Of a stretch of 59,613 bases of DNA, positions 58,283 through 59,613 are shown in pieces. The position numbers and the translations under genes were made by a program. Within the stretch, counting starts at the first letter, position 1. Every line of letters starts with the position of its first letter. Source of the DNA: a virus; the IMG/VR virus record IMGVR_UViG_3300046535_000830, positions 1 to 59,613 of that record; one strand, 5' to 3'. Below the pieces are notes generated by a model. That model saw nothing but the letters and a program-made list of their open reading frames with translations. It did not search any database and was not told where the DNA came from.

Positions 58283-58407
58283 TCTACGGGGTTGCACTGG
58301 CGGCGGGAATCATCGTCGGCCTCGCCGCCCTCCGGCTCTACATCCGCCACGACGAGCGCCGACTCGCGGAGCAGGCGCGACACCAGCCCCCGCACGACGA
58401 GTCCTGA
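58279..58407 (+). CDS. Tiny single-pass membrane protein
   Basis: 42 aa from a GTG at 58279 in a GTGA overlap with the ERF gene. One transmembrane helix (YGVALAAGIIVGLAALRLYI) is followed by a basic cytoplasmic tail (RHDERRLAEQARHQPPHDES). Tight coupling suggests it is translated. The role is unknown; a membrane-targeted inhibitor of host processes is one option. Confidence 0.45.
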   Translation: MIYGVALAAGIIVGLAALRLYIRHDERRLAEQARHQPPHDES

Positions 58408-58415
58408 TTCCCCGT

Positions 58416-58440
58416 CCCGCCCGGCTCTCCCCCGGGCGGG
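58416..58440 (+). terminator. GC-rich hairpin between the ERF-linked genes and the STAS gene
   Basis: CCCGCCCGG (58416-58424) pairs with CCGGGCGGG (58432-58440). There is no T-run. It may be a partial terminator; TTGACA at 58454-58459 soon after could be a -35 for a separate STAS promoter. Confidence 0.45.
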
Positions 58441-58475
58441 GCATCCCAGGCCATTGACAACTGAAGGAGGGCATC

Positions 58476-58859
58476 GTGCCCGCGAGCGAGACGTCCGTAC
58501 CACTCTCCATGCACCTGCGCGCCGACGGGATCGCCGTCGTCCACGCCCCCGTAATGCTCGACAAAGACACCGCCTCCCAGCTGCGGAGCGCGTTCATCGC
58601 CCTCACGAACACCGAGGCGATCCCCCGCATCGTCGTCGACTGCGGCGCCGTCGAGTTCGTCGACTCGACCGGCCTCGGCGTGCTCGTGGGTGGCCGCAAG
58701 CGCGCTGGTGCGCGTGACGGCGCGCTGGTCCTGGCGGACGTGAGTGAGCGCATCCGCAACACGATGCGCGTTACGGGGCTGCTGAAGATCTTCACCGTGT
58801 ACGGCACGGCGAGCGAGGCCGTCGAGGCGCTCGCGGTCTCAGACCCCGAGGACGCCTAA
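58476..58859 (+). CDS. BldG/SpoIIAA-like STAS anti-sigma factor antagonist
   Basis: 127 aa with a GTG start and GAAGGAGGGC upstream. The STAS core IVVDCGAVEFVDSTGLGVLV then GGRKRAGARDGALVLADV, with VTGLLKIF near the end, is remarkably like Streptomyces BldG; S64 in DSTGL is the expected phosphorylation site. Such proteins bind anti-sigma factor kinases and free sigma factors. BldG controls development and stress genes. A phage copy could retune host sigma factors during infection or lysogeny. Confidence 0.75.
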   Translation: MPASETSVPLSMHLRADGIAVVHAPVMLDKDTASQLRSAFIALTNTEAIPRIVVDCGAVEFVDSTGLGVLVGGRKRAGARDGALVLADVSERIRNTMRVTGLLKIFTVYGTASEAVEALAVSDPEDA

Positions 58860-58870
58860 CCCCATGAGCT

Positions 58871-58906
58871 GGCCGCCGTGCTGGTGCCGCACCCGGCACG
58901 GCGGCC
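58871..58906 (+). terminator. GC-rich hairpin after the STAS gene
   Basis: GGCCGCCGTGC (58871-58881) pairs exactly with 58896-58906. No T-run follows. It is a likely GC-type terminator or attenuator. Confidence 0.5.
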
Positions 58907-58945
58907 GACCTACCAACACCACAGAGCTGTGAGACGAGGGGCGAG

Positions 58946-59350
58946 ATGAGCGAGACCGAACCGAAGCCGCCGCGAACGGGCGCCGGAATGCCCGCGAGCA
59001 TCCTGCTCGACGCCTTCGGCCAATGGCTCTACGAGGCCTTCGACGAGACCGCGTATCTCGTCGGCTCGGCCGCCGTCGGCAAGGAGTGGCGCGATATCGA
59101 CGTCCGGCTCATGCTCGACGACCCCGAGTTCTTCGACACTTTTCCGGGATACCGCAAGCATCATCAGCAGGACGCCAAGTGGGCCCTGATGTGCGCCGCG
59201 ATCAGCCTGCTCGGCAAGCACATGACCGGGCTGCCGGTCGACTTCCAGATCCAACGCGCCGAACAGGCGAACCGCGACTTCAAGGGCATCCGCGAGCCGC
59301 TATTCATCCAGCGCTCGCCGCGTACCGAGGACGACGGGGCGACCGGCTGA
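58946..59350 (+). CDS. Nucleotidyltransferase-fold (pol-beta-like) protein
   Basis: 134 aa with an ATG start. YLVGSAAVGKEWRDIDVRLM gives G40-S41 and D50-x-D52, the GSx8-DxD signature of minimal nucleotidyltransferases, and LPVDFQIQ may supply the third acidic residue. The family includes toxin-antitoxin and RNA- or antibiotic-modifying enzymes. It is convergent with an antitoxin-like gene two bases away. The substrate is unknown. Confidence 0.6.
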   Translation: MSETEPKPPRTGAGMPASILLDAFGQWLYEAFDETAYLVGSAAVGKEWRDIDVRLMLDDPEFFDTFPGYRKHHQQDAKWALMCAAISLLGKHMTGLPVDFQIQRAEQANRDFKGIREPLFIQRSPRTEDDGATG

Positions 59351-59352
59351 TG

Positions 59353-59556
59353 TCAGGGGCCCTCGACGGTCGGCAGCGGCTCACGCGGGTCGCCGCCCTT
59401 GCTGATGTACCAGGAGACCGGCACGAGCACCGCGACGGGACGCCCGTAGCGCTCGAGGACGGTGTGCTGCCCCTCTTCGACCGCCGCGTCGACCAGCGTA
59501 CGCAGGCCGTCGCGGGCGGACTGGATGTTGGTGATGACCACAGTGCTCTCTCCCAT
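59353..59556 (-). CDS. Phd/YefM-family antitoxin
   Basis: 67 aa with an ATG start. ESTVVITNIQSARDGLRTLV, then HTVLERYGRPVAVLVPVSWY is the Phd/YefM DNA-binding fold. The C-terminal part that would hold a toxin is short. No toxin gene follows on this strand, so the antitoxin is an orphan here, unless the nucleotidyltransferase-fold neighbour is its unusual partner. Orphan phage antitoxins can neutralise host abortive toxins. Confidence 0.7.
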   Translation of the reverse strand: MGESTVVITNIQSARDGLRTLVDAAVEEGQHTVLERYGRPVAVLVPVSWYISKGGDPREPLPTVEGP

Positions 59557-59613
59557 AGGTCCAGCGTACAGAACCGGTCCAATTGACCCTCCCGATGCTA
59601 CCAGAATGATGTA

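Noticed and set aside
1-59613. tRNA or rRNA genes and insertion sequences
   Set aside because: Reading both strands I found no cloverleaf-like sequence with a tRNA T-arm, no rRNA segment and no transposase-like protein.

Overview
The window is a strongly GC-rich actinobacterial sequence. Almost every base belongs to one temperate siphophage (long non-contractile tail) or phage-plasmid. Starts are ATG, GTG and one TTG, GC-ending codons dominate, and genes are packed with 1-8 bp ATGA/GTGA overlaps. No host housekeeping genes, rRNA or tRNA were recognised. A GntR/KorSA-like regulator, a TraB/FtsK-type translocase, a DUF2637/Spd-type membrane protein and a BldG-like STAS protein all point to a mycelial actinomycete host of the Streptomyces type.

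Layout. (1) 1-12.3 kb, rightward: a replication-initiator-like winged-helix gene carrying seven helically phased iterons and an A+T-rich segment (a candidate origin), then many small genes: Zn-ribbon proteins, HTH proteins, a VRR-NUC nuclease and a PAPS-reductase-like PP-loop protein. (2) 12.4-18.1 kb: a papain-like enzyme, a beta-helix tail spike and a ParB-domain/DNA-methylase fusion, placed unusually before the terminase. (3) 18.1-42.6 kb: late genes: small and large terminase, a portal fused to a 2H phosphoesterase and a MuF head domain, XkdF-like protease, scaffold, capsid, connectors, tail tube, tail chaperone pair joined by a -1 frameshift, tape measure, multi-domain tail tip, and lysis genes, closed by a strong bidirectional terminator at 42577-42612. 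(4) 49.0-42.6 kb, leftward: a cassette resembling the transfer module of actinomycete integrative conjugative elements (TraB/FtsK translocase, DUF2637 Spd-like protein, DUF3307 protein, lipoprotein, basic repeat protein), divergent from a GntR regulator with CTAG-containing operators between them. (5) 49.9-53.8 kb: HTH/excisionase-like genes, a secreted lipoprotein, tyrosine integrase and immunity repressor (the last two leftward). (6) 53.9-59.6 kb, rightward from a promoter overlapping repressor operators: Cro-like protein, Xis-like protein, unknown genes, a YqaJ exonuclease plus ERF annealing protein, a BldG-like STAS protein, a nucleotidyltransferase-fold protein, and finally a leftward Phd/YefM antitoxin.

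How it fits together. A lysogeny switch (53.4-54.2 kb) controls a recombination operon that would lead into the replication genes at position 1 if the molecule is circular. The late operon builds a siphovirus particle. The integrase lies between phage genes on both sides, so the sequence looks like an unintegrated or circular form, not a chromosomal prophage with host flanks. The most unusual points are the portal-2H phosphoesterase-MuF fusion, the conjugation-like cassette with its dense TGCGAC/GTCGCA repeats, the iteron array inside the initiator gene, and the BldG-like protein.
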